A DNA stretch of 32,291 bases, taken from the NCBI RefSeq assembly GCF_000003815.2, contig NC_049981.1:5311992-5344282 (forward strand), in the 5' to 3' direction. The translations under genes and the position numbers were made by a program. Under the pieces are notes generated by a model that was not told the origin of the DNA, searched no databases, and saw only the letters and a list, made by a program, of their open reading frames with translations. Numbering within the stretch: the first letter of the stretch is position 1; the number at the start of each line of letters is the position of its first letter. This DNA is from Branchiostoma floridae. Taxonomy: Eukaryota; Chordata; Leptocardii; Amphioxiformes; Branchiostomatidae. Below, in pieces: positions 1 to 29,460 of the stretch.

Positions 1-211
1 TCTCAAGTCATATCAGCTGAGATAAACTTCCTAAAATTAGTATCTATTGGAAAAAATAACACTCTCATCTGGAGTTTTGGACTCCTTTAAAAAAAACATT
101 ACATGGATTGTGTACCTGGTTCAACTAGAAAATAGCAAAATAAAAACCTGAACCAGCAGGATAAATACACAGTTTAAGCTTTGAACTTTGAAGACATTGC
201 TTGTTACCTAC

Positions 212-19424
<19,213 letters not shown>

Positions 19425-19873
19425 GTTGTAGTTTAAACTGCTAAAATTGTTTGGGAGTATCCTTGCTCTTTGCAGTCCGATTTTGCGCCAAATTTAACGA
19501 TAAACGGCGAATTTTTGTCCGAAGCTAATATTACAGCAGACTATTTCCACCATATTTGATGACGTCAAAAAGACGAGCCCATTTGAAAAACGGTAAACAT
19601 CTTCATAAACTACAAGACACAAAATTAAGGAAAGTGACACTATTTTAATCATTATAAAAAGCTAATATAGCGTTTTATTCTTTTAATTTATTTCAGGTAA
19701 ACAATTTGGTGTATTGCTTAATACGATAAAGCAGAAAACTCCCTCTTCTTTAGTAGTGGTATATTCCAAGGTGAAAGGTTATGTTATTTTGAGACCTGGT
19801 TTGTCGCGCTGGGTAAAACTAGCGGAATATTTTGTCGTGTCTCTCCCGGTTTCCAGTCCCAGATGACCCAGAA
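19425..19873. promoter_or_regulatory. head-to-head promoter region between FSD1 and the ASB gene
   Basis: About 450 bases separate the FSD1 ATG (minus strand) from the first in-frame ATG of the ASB gene (plus strand). The region holds a full palindromic CRE, TGACGTCA, at 19560-19567 and an E2F-like ttttgcgccaaa at 19481-19492. No TATA box is evident at a convincing spacing. A shared bidirectional promoter is inferred from the arrangement; transcription starts are not known. Confidence 0.55.
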
Positions 19874-19948
19874 ATGTTCGCGTTTGGTCGACCTATCGCT
19901 GACGTGTCGGAAAACGCCAGGATACCCTTAAACATGCTGCCTCCTGGG
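19874..19948 (+). CDS. ASB-like exon 1 (proposed start)
   Basis: The proposed start MFAFGRPIADVSENARIPLN continues MLPPG and ends with GGG|gtaagg at phase 0. The ATG at 19874 is the first in frame after the stop at 19820. An earlier ATG at 19863 in another frame gives a 22-codon upstream ORF overlapping this start. A pyrimidine tract and ttccag at 19851-19856 could make this an internal exon of a longer transcript. Confidence 0.65.
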
Positions 19949-22900
19949 GTAAGGGAAGGTATTAACTGTTAACCGTTATATATTATGTCGAGGATGGAGG
20001 GAGGGGGTTATACAATTTTTTTTAAATTAGATAATAATTTAAAGCATCTGCTCTTTTTTAATGGCATGGCATGATGTTCAAGCCTTCAGTTTGTTGTCTG
20101 TCCGTCTGTCCGTCTGTCCATCTGACTGCTTGTTGTTTTCCCTTTGCTTGCACCACTATAACAATTCAATTCAGATTTTTATTTGCTTGTTGTTGTTGAT
20201 AATTGTAAATGACAGTGGATTGAAGACATCGGATTTTACAATGGAGGGGGGTGTCAGGTCAAGCAAAATATGAATTTGTATTTTTTTGTACAACAAAGGG
20301 GCACTTGGATAAATTAAAAGGTGGATACGACACACAAGTCATGATCAGATGACATCAGAAGGATACTGTAAGTGTAAATGCAGAAATGTTCGCGGTTTTC
20401 GCGGCGACCACTTTACCGCGAAATTAAATCCACCGCGAACATTTTTCTATTAAGGTATTAGACTGCAGTCGATGGTGTTACCGCGAAATTAAATCCACCG
20501 CGAAAAGTCATTTTTCCCGCTACCGCGAAATTAAATCCCCGCGAACTTAAATGCATTTACAATATCCCAGCACTTGTATAAAATTAGGGGGTCAAGGGAG
20601 ATAAAATTAAGGGGGGTCAGGCACTCCTGACCAAAGGAGGATTCAATGAGTAATGTTATATGCCCCCTAAACATGATTTATGAAACATAACCTTAACTCA
20701 AGTGTTTCGCTTACACATTACTCTTGTATAAACAAGGCACCAGTGTGGGTACTAATGTGTGTCAACTTTCTTTAAATATAGGCAGTGTCATTGTGTATTT
20801 AGGCTGTATTTAGACATGGACTGCCTTTTCATAAGTGTGTCACAGTATGGTCAGCACTGAATACTGGTTCTGTCGTGGATCTGTTTTAAACATTGTGACT
20901 GTCAGAGTCAACCAGCAATGTTGCCTTTTATTCCAAAGCAACCAGCTATCAAGGTTGGAAGTTGCTTCTTGTTGCTTTTCATGAAATTACAGTTTAAAGG
21001 TTAAGTAATGGCAAGTTGTGAAATATCACAAGAGCAAAAGGCTTTGATTCAACCCAATCAAAGACAATCTTAGGGTGTTGGGAAGCAAAGAAATTGAGAC
21101 CTGTTGGGTGGGTGATATACATGTGTATATAAGTAAATAGGTAATGTTATGTGACTATAAACGGGTTGTCTTTAGGATCTGTCCTACTTCCCTGACAGCT
21201 TGAGGGTTGAAGTCAAGTAGGGCTCTGTTGGGATGCTCCAAAGGGAGGTGGAGGACGTGTTTGTACCAGGGAATCGTCTCATGGTTGCAACGCAGGAGGC
21301 GGTTAGCTTTCAAAATTCAATGTTGCGCACATGCTCATGCTTACGGGTGCCTATGATCCTTCTCAGAGCTATAGTGTCGAAGCCGTCAAGGCGGGCTGAC
21401 AGTGACAGAGTGTTGTTCTGTCAGGCCAGGTTTCAGAGCCGTACAGGGGGACTGATATGACAGAAGAGTTGTAAATGGTAAAGTCATTTGGTCTGTAGAG
21501 AAATATGGCGATGTCGCCAGAGGAAATAATTTTGTGAGCTACTAATAACATTTTCTATGATCTTTACCTTACAGCAGGAGAGCACGGCCTGTTGGAGATC
21601 TAATGTAGACGAGGCCCTGGACACTGAATTACACCATGTAGCAGAGAGAGGGGATGCAACAGAGGTTAAGGTCAGTATGCTATGATTAGGGTACATTCTT
21701 GATAAACATATCCAGTATATGCTCACTCTTCTGACACGCGAAGTGTTTTGGATGGAGCAAATGCATATCAAAAACTGTCATTTGCTTAATGCGACGTGTT
21801 GACTGGAGCTCACACACCAAAGTATCACTATCTCCGGTTCGATAGTTTGAAACAAAACGTTTGAATAGTTCAAAAGAAGCTTAAATTTAGCAAACCAACC
21901 AAGCAAAACCAACCCAGCACAGGGAGAGTAAACTTGATGGCCTTCTGACCACAAAAAATCACATGCAAGATAGTCTCTGCCTCCTAAGACACTACTAGTA
22001 AGCTCCTCCCACAAGTGCATGTTCTGGATAAAGTCATGCTGGCATTCCGGATATCCAGAATGTGCTCCTTCGCTTCTGACATATTCTGGTAGTGGATTTC
22101 CCATGGGATAGAAGACCATCTGGGATATAACAAGGCACTTTACACCAGATTTTCTATGCAGTGATTTTAGAACCTGCTGTCTACAGAAGAAGGCCTGAGG
22201 CCAGTGTTAACAGGAGGAATGATTGATTTATGGCTGCATGCCTCTGCAAGACATTGTACAGATGTCATAATCATCATTAACAAAGAAAATCTTTCTGGTC
22301 TGTTGTCTTAAGAAGGTCAGACCAGTAATAACAGGAGGAATGATCACTTAGTATATGGCTGTATGCCTATACAAGATATAGGCACAGATGTTATATATTA
22401 TTAACAGAGAAAATCTCTGTCCTCTGATTTTAGAAGCTGTTGTCTACAGAAGATGGCCAGGCCAGTGTTAACAGGAGGAATGGTTAATTTACAGCTGCAT
22501 GCCTCTACAAGACATATACAGATGTCATAATTATCACTAACAAAGAAAATCTTTCTGGTGTGATTCAGAACCTGTTGTCTACAGAAGAAGGCCAGGCCAG
22601 TTTTAACAGGAGGAATTATCACTTAGTATGGCTGCATGTCTATACAAGATATAGGCACAGATGTTATATATTATTAACAGGGAAAATCTTTGTCCTCTGA
22701 TTTTAGAAGCTGTTGTCTACAGAAGACGGTCAGGCCAGTGTTAACAGGAGGAATGATTACGGCTGCATGCCTCTACACCTGGCAGCTGCTCGGGGTCACG
22801 AAGAGGTCATCAGACTACTGGTCAGGACGGAAGCAAAACTCAACTTCCCTGATGTAAAGGTGAGAAAAATTCAAAGGCTTGTGGTGATTTCATCTTTTAA

Positions 22901-25028
22901 ACTTTTTCCGTGACCTCACTTTTTACAGAACTATTGCTTTATTTCACCATTGTTTCAGTAGCAATCTTTCACTTTCTTCAGGTCAATTCTATATCTGACT
23001 TATTCAGGTGACGTAATGAACTTGATGAAGCTGTTCATTGATGTACAGTCAAACCTGCCCAAGCGACCACCTTACGACTGCTTTTTTGCTGTCCCAAAAA
23101 TTTTCCCTATAGAACCTTCAAGCTAGTTGACCACTATAAACTCTGCTCCTCTCCTCAGGCCCAGACACCTGTCCTGTTGGCTGTGAAAGGAAAACATGTC
23201 GGATGTGTGAGGATCCTCCTGGAGGCTGGAGCCAACCCTAACGGCTGGCAGAATTCTCTCTGTACACCGCTGTATCAGGTCAGAATAGTTTAATCATGTT
23301 GGGAAATAGCTGTATTTTAAGGTTGCGACACAAGTGGTGTCGTGTTCAGCTAAGCGCGCAACCCGCCATTTAAGCAATTTGTCCGTACGTTTTTTTCTAA
23401 AGCCACATCCCCCAGGTATTTCTAAAAACGTTCAGGTTGTACAGGGCAGGCGAGTCGCCCATACAGGCACGTATGGGGAGCGAATCCGCAGCCCGATGGC
23501 GGACAAAGTTTTGCCTGCACGTTAAGTTCTGTGGCTTGTCTGTGTGCTCCAACCGTCGGATTCCCTACGAGTGCATACAGAGGCAGTACTTACCACTTAG
23601 AGATCCCAAAAGATACCCACGTTTTGGCACGTAGACAGCACGTATTTGCATGTACGGCGCTTTGTGCCCTTAGCTTAAGTGAAACATCTCCTGTTGCTGC
23701 CCAGGCTGCCCTTGATGGTTGTCTGGAGATAGTGAGGGAGCTGGTGACCCACGGGGCAGACGTGGACCTGTCCCACATCAGGGTGGGGCTGTTCGTGTGT
23801 ACACCACTGTATGGAGCCATCATTCACAAGAGACTCGACTGCTTCAAGTTCCTTCTCTGTTCAGGTATATCAGGGCACACACTATTTACAAATGGTAGCA
23901 TGTAGGGGTGGGTACCAGTATGAAACCTATTTTTCTTGTTGGACCGGTCCAGAAAAAAACACTGACTTGAAAAAAATTCAGTGGGCAGATGTTCGACCGG
24001 TTTGAAATTAAACAGGTTATACTGGCAGGCATTCACAAGTTTCAGGGCTCCACAAAAATAACAAGAGCAAAGTAGTGGACAAGTAAAATAGAGACAGCTA
24101 CTTTTGTTTACATAAAGATAGAAGATTCTGAAATGCCAATGGTTGTCAAATACTCCACCAAACCAGAATCCTTTGTTACAAAAACAAAATGGACCATTGT
24201 TTTAAGTATGATAAGTTCACAGATATTTACGTCCAGGTTCAGGTCTGGACCTGGACCTTATCCTCTGGACCTGGACTGTACCTGTACCTGAATTTTCTGT
24301 ACCGATATCCACCCCTATCTATAGTAGCATGTGTTTTTCAGTGTTTAGTGGCCCTGCCTCTGGAACTAGAGGCCGCGAGATCAATTTGGAAGGAGTCACT
24401 CACCTGACATGCACACTTCCAGAAGTGGCAGCAGTCCTTAAGCCTTCATCTAATTCAAGCAAACACCAGCCGAATTTGTAGATCGATTTGGAGCTCACCA
24501 AATTTCAAGATTGCCCGCCCAAGCGTCAATCATGTTTTTAAAATTCTGCCCCGACAAAGATTGGATTGGGCTTTTTGGTGCACAGCTGACATCACACAAA
24601 GGTTTGACAAGTTGCTAAAAATGCCCCGAAGCCATAAGTAATTGCCAGGATGTTGACTGTACTTTGTCTGAAATACTCATTTTGAGCTCACCCACACGTC
24701 TGTCGAGCTCAGTCCTTGATTTGTGACGGGGGCTTTGAGATGGAACATTACTCAATGGTTCACTGTTCATTGTGTTTGTCGAAAAGAGCCAGAAAATGTC
24801 CCTCACGGTACAATTTATTTGTAAAAACTGTAAGCGTCTGTCTTCCCTGTCACGGCCAGCAGAAGAATCAGCTCTTCAGTGAGCTAAAATTGGATTGATG
24901 TTATTTTCACTTTTTCCATAGATAGTAACATTTCCTTTGTCTTTATTTAGGTGCTAACCCAAACTACAACAAAAACAGGGTCCAGAAGCTGTTTCCTGGT
25001 CGGGCTGTGCAGTCTTTTTTTCATGCAG
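19874..25028 (+). CDS. ASB1/ASB12-like ankyrin-repeat protein, six exons seen, C-terminal end not found
   Basis: Exons are 19874-19948, 21575-21670, 22707-22859, 23159-23278, 23705-23864 and 24951-25028, all with AG/GT borders and matching phases. Successive ankyrin repeats read DTELHHVAERGDATEVKKLL, YGCMPLHLAAARGHEEVIRL, AQTPVLLAVKGKHVGCVRIL with LEAGANPNG, CTPLYQAALDGCLEIVRELV, and CTPLYGAIIHKRLDCFKFLL with GANPNYN. The spacing and phrases such as DVKAQTP, LEAGA, THGADV and DCFKFLL resemble human ASB12 and ASB1. ASB proteins are substrate adaptors of Cullin5-Elongin B/C ubiquitin ligases through a C-terminal SOCS box. No SOCS-box exon was recognised to the right; it may be lost, in the gap, or beyond the edge. 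The gene name is inferred. Confidence 0.87.
20093..20125. repeat. (GTCTGTCC)n microsatellite
   Basis: Direct repeats of gtctgtcc / gtctgtcca in ASB intron 1. Confidence 0.7.
20361..20567. mobile_element. ~205-bp MITE with repeated TACCGCGAAATTAAATCC motifs
   Basis: The ends ggatactgtaagtgtaaatg and gcatttacaatatcc are inverted repeats. Inside, taccgcgaaattaaatcc occurs three times, paired with accgcgaac/aaa segments and the inverted aatgttcgcgg. I recognise this CGCGAA-AATTAAAT style from widespread invertebrate MITEs, but cannot name the family with certainty. It is in ASB intron 1. Confidence 0.78.
21190..21530 (-). pseudogene. fragment of a non-LTR retrotransposon (end of reverse transcriptase ORF)
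   Basis: On the minus strand the frame reads IYNSSVISVPLYGSETW, the common post-RT motif of LINE elements (LLYGSETW). It is followed after a frameshift by LSARLDGFDTIALRRIIGTR and KHEHVRN, matching the usual LDAFxxRxLRRILGxxxxDxVxN pattern. Only this C-terminal piece is present and it is frame-broken. It lies antisense in ASB intron 1. Confidence 0.72.
21575..21670 (+). CDS. ASB-like exon 2
   Basis: The 32 codons encode QESTACWRSNVDEALDTELH and HVAERGDATEVK, the first half of an ankyrin repeat. Acceptor ttaccttacag, donor gtcagt, phase 0. Confidence 0.85.
22150..22706 (+). repeat. tandem copies of the ASB exon 3 acceptor and exon edge
   Basis: Four degraded copies precede exon 3. Acceptor-like borders or their remnants lie at about 22170 (gattttag), 22308 (gttgtctta, damaged), 22433 (gattttag) and 22568 (gattcag). 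Each is followed by tgttgtctacagaagaaggc-, aggccagtgttaacagg- and gctgcatgcctctac-type exon sequence, then ~60 bases of intron-like filler (acagatgtcataat). Spacing is ~135 bp with alternating types, giving a ~270-bp higher-order period. In the copies stops or deletions follow aggaggaatgat, so they are pseudo-exons. Positions 21671-22149 show no feature. Confidence 0.88.
22707..22859 (+). CDS. ASB-like exon 3 (ankyrin), acceptor preceded by duplicated copies
   Basis: The 51 codons encode KLLSTEDGQASVNRRNDYGC, MPLHLAAARGHEEVIRLLVR and TEAKLNFPDVK. Acceptor ctctgattttag, donor gtgaga. The first ~75 bases and the acceptor occur four more times in degraded form between 22158 and 22706. Confidence 0.92.
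23159..23278 (+). CDS. ASB-like exon 4 (ankyrin)
   Basis: The 40 codons encode AQTPVLLAVKGKHVGCVRIL and LEAGANPNGWQNSLCTPLYQ. Acceptor tctcctcag, donor gtcaga, phase 0. This is the most ASB12-like exon. Confidence 0.93.
23345..23678. mobile_element. MITE-like element, family M1, copy 2 (ASB intron 4)
   Basis: Homologous over its length to 6403-6731: shared blocks include cacgtatgggg, gcgaatccgcagcc, gcctgcacgt, gatcccaaaagat and ggcacgtagacagca. Ends ttcagctaagcgcgcaaccc and gtgcccttagcttaa are inverted. No coding potential. Confidence 0.75.
23705..23864 (+). CDS. ASB-like exon 5 (ankyrin)
   Basis: The exon encodes AALDGCLEIVRELVTHGADV, DLSHIRVGLFVCTPLYGAII and HKRLDCFKFLLCS. Acceptor ttgctgcccag, donor gtatat, leaving phase 1. 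Confidence 0.92.
23904..24323. mobile_element. ~420-bp inverted-end element with 9-bp target duplication (ASB intron 5)
   Basis: The direct repeat GTAGCATGT is found at 23895-23903 and 24324-24332. The left end aggggtgggtacc and the right gtaccgatatccacccct are inverted, although seven extra bases (atctata) lie between the right end and the duplication. A ctggacctggac-type tract lies near 24240-24290. Positions 24333-24950 show nothing recognisable. Confidence 0.62.
24951..25028 (+). CDS. ASB-like exon 6 (last exon recognised)
   Basis: The exon encodes GANPNYNKNRVQKLFPGRAV and QSFFHA. GANPxYN matches ASB1/ASB12 (GANPDFNCNG, GADPDYNC). Acceptor ctttatttag, donor gtgaga, phase 1 at both ends. 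The next exon is not found. Confidence 0.87.
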
Positions 25029-25142
25029 GTGAGAAACGTGTAAGAAAGCTCTTAATATGTTATTCTTTACAAAGGTACCACATTTGTTAATATTGTAGAT
25101 TTCTGTGATAATTTTACTTACAGGGAACAATGAACGCTAAAC

Positions 25143-25178
25143 AGGATAGTGAGTGAGTGTGAGTGAGTGAGTGAGTGA
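25143..25178. repeat. (GTGA)n microsatellite
   Basis: A gagtgagtgtgagtgagtga tract in sequence following the last recognised ASB exon. Confidence 0.8.
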
Positions 25179-25547
25179 CTTGCTATAAGTATAAACTAAG
25201 TCAATGGGTACATTTGATATGACAAGAAATCAAAGGCAGCTCTCAATAACATTTATGTATTGTGATAAGGAAAAACAGCTTCCCTTAGCCAAGAATGCCA
25301 TGTTTTCAAGATGTGTGCGTACTTGTGTATTTCTGACGACACGTAATTTACGTAATCTATTGAAAACGATAATTCCTAATCTGTTTATGACGGGAATTTT
25401 CTTTTAATACCTTTTGGAAGTCAAGTAAATGTGTCAATCAAATGAGTGTCACATTTACGTAACGCACGATGAAGACTCAATAGAATGTAAAACAAGAAAT
25501 AATATATAGCTAGAATAGATGATCAACTATAATCATAAACGGTGCAA

Positions 25548-26530
25548 ATGTCCTTGGTATGTGAGAACTGGGCCTATAGCTTTACATTCTGTGCCGCTTT
25601 TTGAGTCCTGCCTCTGTGGGTTTCACAATCTTCACATCTAGACGCTTCTTCAATACGTTTGTTCTGGCTTTGCTCTCCCTAAGATAAATCTAGAAGCATA
25701 AAGACTTCTGTTGCTGTCATCGTAAAGACTTTTGTTGTTATGATCGTAAAGGGTTCTGTTGCTATGATCGAGTAAACAGTGATCCTATAGATCTCTGTTG
25801 CTATAATCGTATGACATATATACCTCTGTTCCAATGATCGATTTATGTTTCTTTGATCATATATCAAACATCTACAGGTAGTCTTAGTAAGGCCTATGAA
25901 AAAAAACAATTGTGTCTCCTGTTTCAGTCCTGAAAAAATTAGTGTCGGTAGATAGGAATTATATGTTTTTCTAGAGCCAAAACTCTAGTAACTGTGATAC
26001 ATACCACAATACAGTTACACAAAGTAAACTGAAAGCATAAGGATTGTCTTTCAATGTCAAATTTCAATCTTATGCATAATAGATACATTTATCCTTCATT
26101 AGATAGGGTACAGTGTTTTCACTTCAATAGGATGCAGGCTGAATAAAAATTCTAACTTGAAGCTATGGGACTCCACTACCCACCCCAAAAAAGCCTAGGG
26201 TCGGCAGATTTTTCTGTGGTAGGTAGGGAAACAGGAAACACAACATTTTCCCTAGGCCTAATACACCACATACGTTCTAAAGTTACAAAATAATGAGACA
26301 GAGCTGTTACTTCTGTCTACAAATTTATTTTGACAATCCTTGGTATGTGAGAACTGGGCCTATAGCCGTACATTCTGTGCCGCTTTAAAATGCCCTTTGA
26401 GTCCTGCATGTGGTTTTCAGAATCTTCACATCTAGACGCTTCTCCAATACGTTAAACTTTGTTCTGGCTTTGTCCTCCATAAGATAAATCTAGAAGCATA
26501 AAGACCTCTGTTGCTATGATCGTAAACAGT
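25548..26530. repeat. ~190-bp direct duplication flanking a spacer
   Basis: The block from ccttggtatgtgagaactgg through cttcacatctagacgcttct, taagataaatctagaagcat and aaagac(t/c)tctgttgct at about 25551-25760 recurs at about 26338-26530, 787 bp to the right. Each copy leads into the 24-bp minisatellite, so the array's left edge was duplicated. The spacer has no gene. Confidence 0.82.
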
Positions 26531-28310
26531 TCTGTTGCTGTTATCGTAAAGACTTCTGTTGCTATGATCGTAAACAGTTCTGTTGCTGTTATCGTGAAGA
26601 CTTCTGTTGCTATGATCGTAAACAGTTCTGTTGCTGTTATCGTGAAGACTTCTGTTGCTATGATCGTAAACAGTTCTGTTGCTGTTATCGTAAAGACTTC
26701 TGTTGCTATGATCGTAAAGACTTCTGTTGCTATGATCGTGAAGACTTCTGTTGCTATGATCGTGAAGACTTCTGTTGCTATGATCGTAAAGACTTCTGTT
26801 GCTATGATCGTGAAGACTTCTGTTGCTATGATCGTAAAGACTTCTTTTGCTATGATCGTGAAGACTTCTGTTGCTATGATCGTAAAGACTTCTGTTGCTA
26901 TGATCGTGAAGACTTCTGTTGCTATGATCGTGAAGACTTCTGTTGCTATGATCGTGAAGACTTCTGTTGCTATGATCGTAAAGACTTCTTTTGCTATGAT
27001 CGTGAAGACTTCTGTTGCTATGATCGTAAAGACTTCTGTTGCTATGATCGTAAAGACTTCTGTTGCTATGATCGTAAAGACTTCTTTTGCTATGATCGTG
27101 AAGACTTCTGTTGCAACAATTGTATACATTTCTGTTGCAATGATCGTATAGATTTCTGTTGCTATCATCATATAGATTTCTGTTGCTATGATCGTAAATA
27201 GTTCAGTTGCTATGATCCTAAATGGTTCTGTTGCTATGATCCGAAAGGGTTCTGTTGCTATAATCCTAAATGGTTATGTTGCTATGATTTCTAAAGGGCC
27301 CTGTTGCTAAAATCCTAAAGTGTTCTGTTGCTATGATCTTAAAAGTTTAATTCTGTTGCTACATGTATGATCCGAAATGGTTCTGTTGCTATGATTTCTA
27401 AAGGGCCCTGTTGCTAAAATCCTAAAGTGTTCTGTTGCTATGATCTTAAAAGTTTAATGCTGTTGCTATGATCCGAAATGGTTCTGTTGCTATGATTTCT
27501 AAAAGTCCTGCTGCTAATATAATATAATAATATAATATATAATATAATATATAATAAAGAGTTATGTTGCTATAATCCTAAAGGTTGCAGTTGTTATGAT
27601 CCTAAATGGTTCAGTTGCTATGATCCTAAATGGTTCTGTTGCTATGATCCGAAATGGCTATGTTGCTATGATCCTAAATAGTTCAGTTCTTATGATCCTA
27701 AATGGTTCAGTTGCTATGATCCTAAATGGTTATGTTGCTATGATCCTAAATGGTTCTGTTGCTATGACCCTAAATGGTTCTGTTGCTATGATCCTAAAGG
27801 GCCTTGTTGCTAAAATCCTAAAGTGTTCTGTTGCTATGATCCTAAAGGGTTAATTCTATTGTTATGATCCTAAAGGGTTCAGTTGCTATGATTTCAAAAA
27901 GTCCTGCTGCTAATGTCATAAAGAGTTATGTTGCTATAATCTTAAAGGGTTCAGTTGCTATGATCCTAAACTGTTCTGTTTCTATGATCCTAGAGGGTTC
28001 TGCTGCTATGATCCTAAATGGTTCTGTTGCTATGATCCTAGAGGGTTCTGTTGCTATGACCCTAGAGGGTTCTGCTGCTATGATCCTAAATGGTTCTGTT
28101 GCTATGATCCTAAATGGTTCTGTTGCTATGACCCTAGAGGGTTGTGTTGCTATGATCCTAAAGGGTTCTGTTGCTATGATCCGAAATGGTTCTGTTGCTA
28201 TGATCCTAAAGGGTTCCGTTGCTATGATCCGAAATGGTTCTGTTGCTATGACCCTAGAGGGTTGTGTTGTTATGATCCTAAAGGGTTCTGTTGCTATGAT
28301 CAGCAGAGAC
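26490..28310. repeat. large 24-bp minisatellite
   Basis: Roughly 75 units of ttctgttgctatgatc plus eight variable bases. Left half (26490-27190) units end gtaaagac or gtgaagac; the right half (27190-28310) units end ctaaatgg, ctaaaggg, cgaaatgg or ctagaggg. Units at the left end alternate between gtaaacag and gtaaagac, showing a 48-bp higher-order repeat. An AT-rich interruption (taatataatat) lies at 27520-27556. A short array of the same unit is at 25700-25860. Both strands are open in several frames because the unit length is a multiple of 3 and lacks stops; I do not regard these as genes. Confidence 0.93.
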
Positions 28311-29460
28311 AACCATATCAAACCAGGCAATGTAACTTCGAAGACAGACTCCTGATAACTTTGTTTCCTGCAGAAACTTACAGTGGTCTATAAATCTACC
28401 TCACCTAAAAATGTATGCCCCACAACAAACCTTCGGTACTGTACAGTACTGAAATGTTACTGACTTGCTACTGTTATCCCATTTATAACCTCTACGGTAT
28501 ATACACAAGCACAAAAATATCAGTACAACAACGTGCCCAAAACGCAGTGTATGTTCTCAAACCTAGTAGGAAACCAATTACATTGTAAACCATATGATAC
28601 ATGTAAAAAGCAGGAAGAAAACTTTAAGACCTTCACTTCGCAGTATGTTTGAGCTATTTCGAAAAGCTAGGACAGCTATCTGAGACAATAATACATGTAG
28701 AAGATAAGAAAATAAATTGACTGTTCAAAACAAATCACACAGCTTTAAGACCCTAAATTCGCAGTGTGTTTGAGCTATTGACAAGGTCAGCGCTGTCGCA
28801 TACATACAGTGTGGCTATGAGAAGCATACTGGTGACGTTTCCCGGTGTTTAACTACCATTCCCCCCCCCCCCCCCCCCCCAAGGGCTGTGGAAATGTTTG
28901 CTCAGCATGACGACCATTGCAATCCCCATCAAGACTTCCAACACCCGAAAACATGTTATATGTGAACCTAGTGTAATAACAGGTGCCTAATGTATCACAG
29001 CTTCTGAGTACTACGGTTGTACCAAAGGCCGAAGAATAGAAATCTGCCTTTCACAGTGACGTGATCGTGTTTTCATGGGTCCGGTCCTAAAGACTACTCC
29101 AGTTTGGGAAGCGTAAATGTGTCCAAACCTAGTGAGAGGTACAGGGATTTTCTATAGAAATGATCTAAGATTCCCTGGTGGAACATCATACTGTCCAGCT
29201 GTGTTTCTGGAAGGGTTTAGGCAAAACTATTTGGCAACTCCTCAGGGGTGGAGTAATCATGTTATCTTTTTGACGAGTGATATTATAAAGATCGTCGATG
29301 CAGATAAAACGAGAACGGCTTTTAGAAAAATGTAGTCATAATCGACACAATAACCACATTTGACCCTTTTTTCAAGCAGTTGAAGACTATACAACTATTC
29401 AAAAGAGTTAAATGAAATCTGTCCATCCTCAGTTTGGTGCATCTTATCGTCAAGTTTAGA
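28311..29460. other. no gene recognised; contains a poly-C run
   Basis: AT-rich unique sequence between the minisatellite and the tail repeats. A run of 21 C lies at about 28860-28880. No exon-like homology was found on either strand, and the expected SOCS-box exon was not seen here. Confidence 0.5.

Noticed and set aside
26452-27171. Long open frames on both strands of the 24-bp array (up to 239 codons)
   Set aside because: They exist only because the unit is a multiple of 3 without stops; the encoded 8-residue repeats (TEVFTIIA, SVAMIVKT) occur on both strands, and no flanking coding signal was seen.
28374-28393. Possible terminal exon of the ASB-like gene after ctgcag, ending in TAA
   Set aside because: It encodes only ETYSGL and has no homology; kept as a possibility in the findings, but not supported as a feature.
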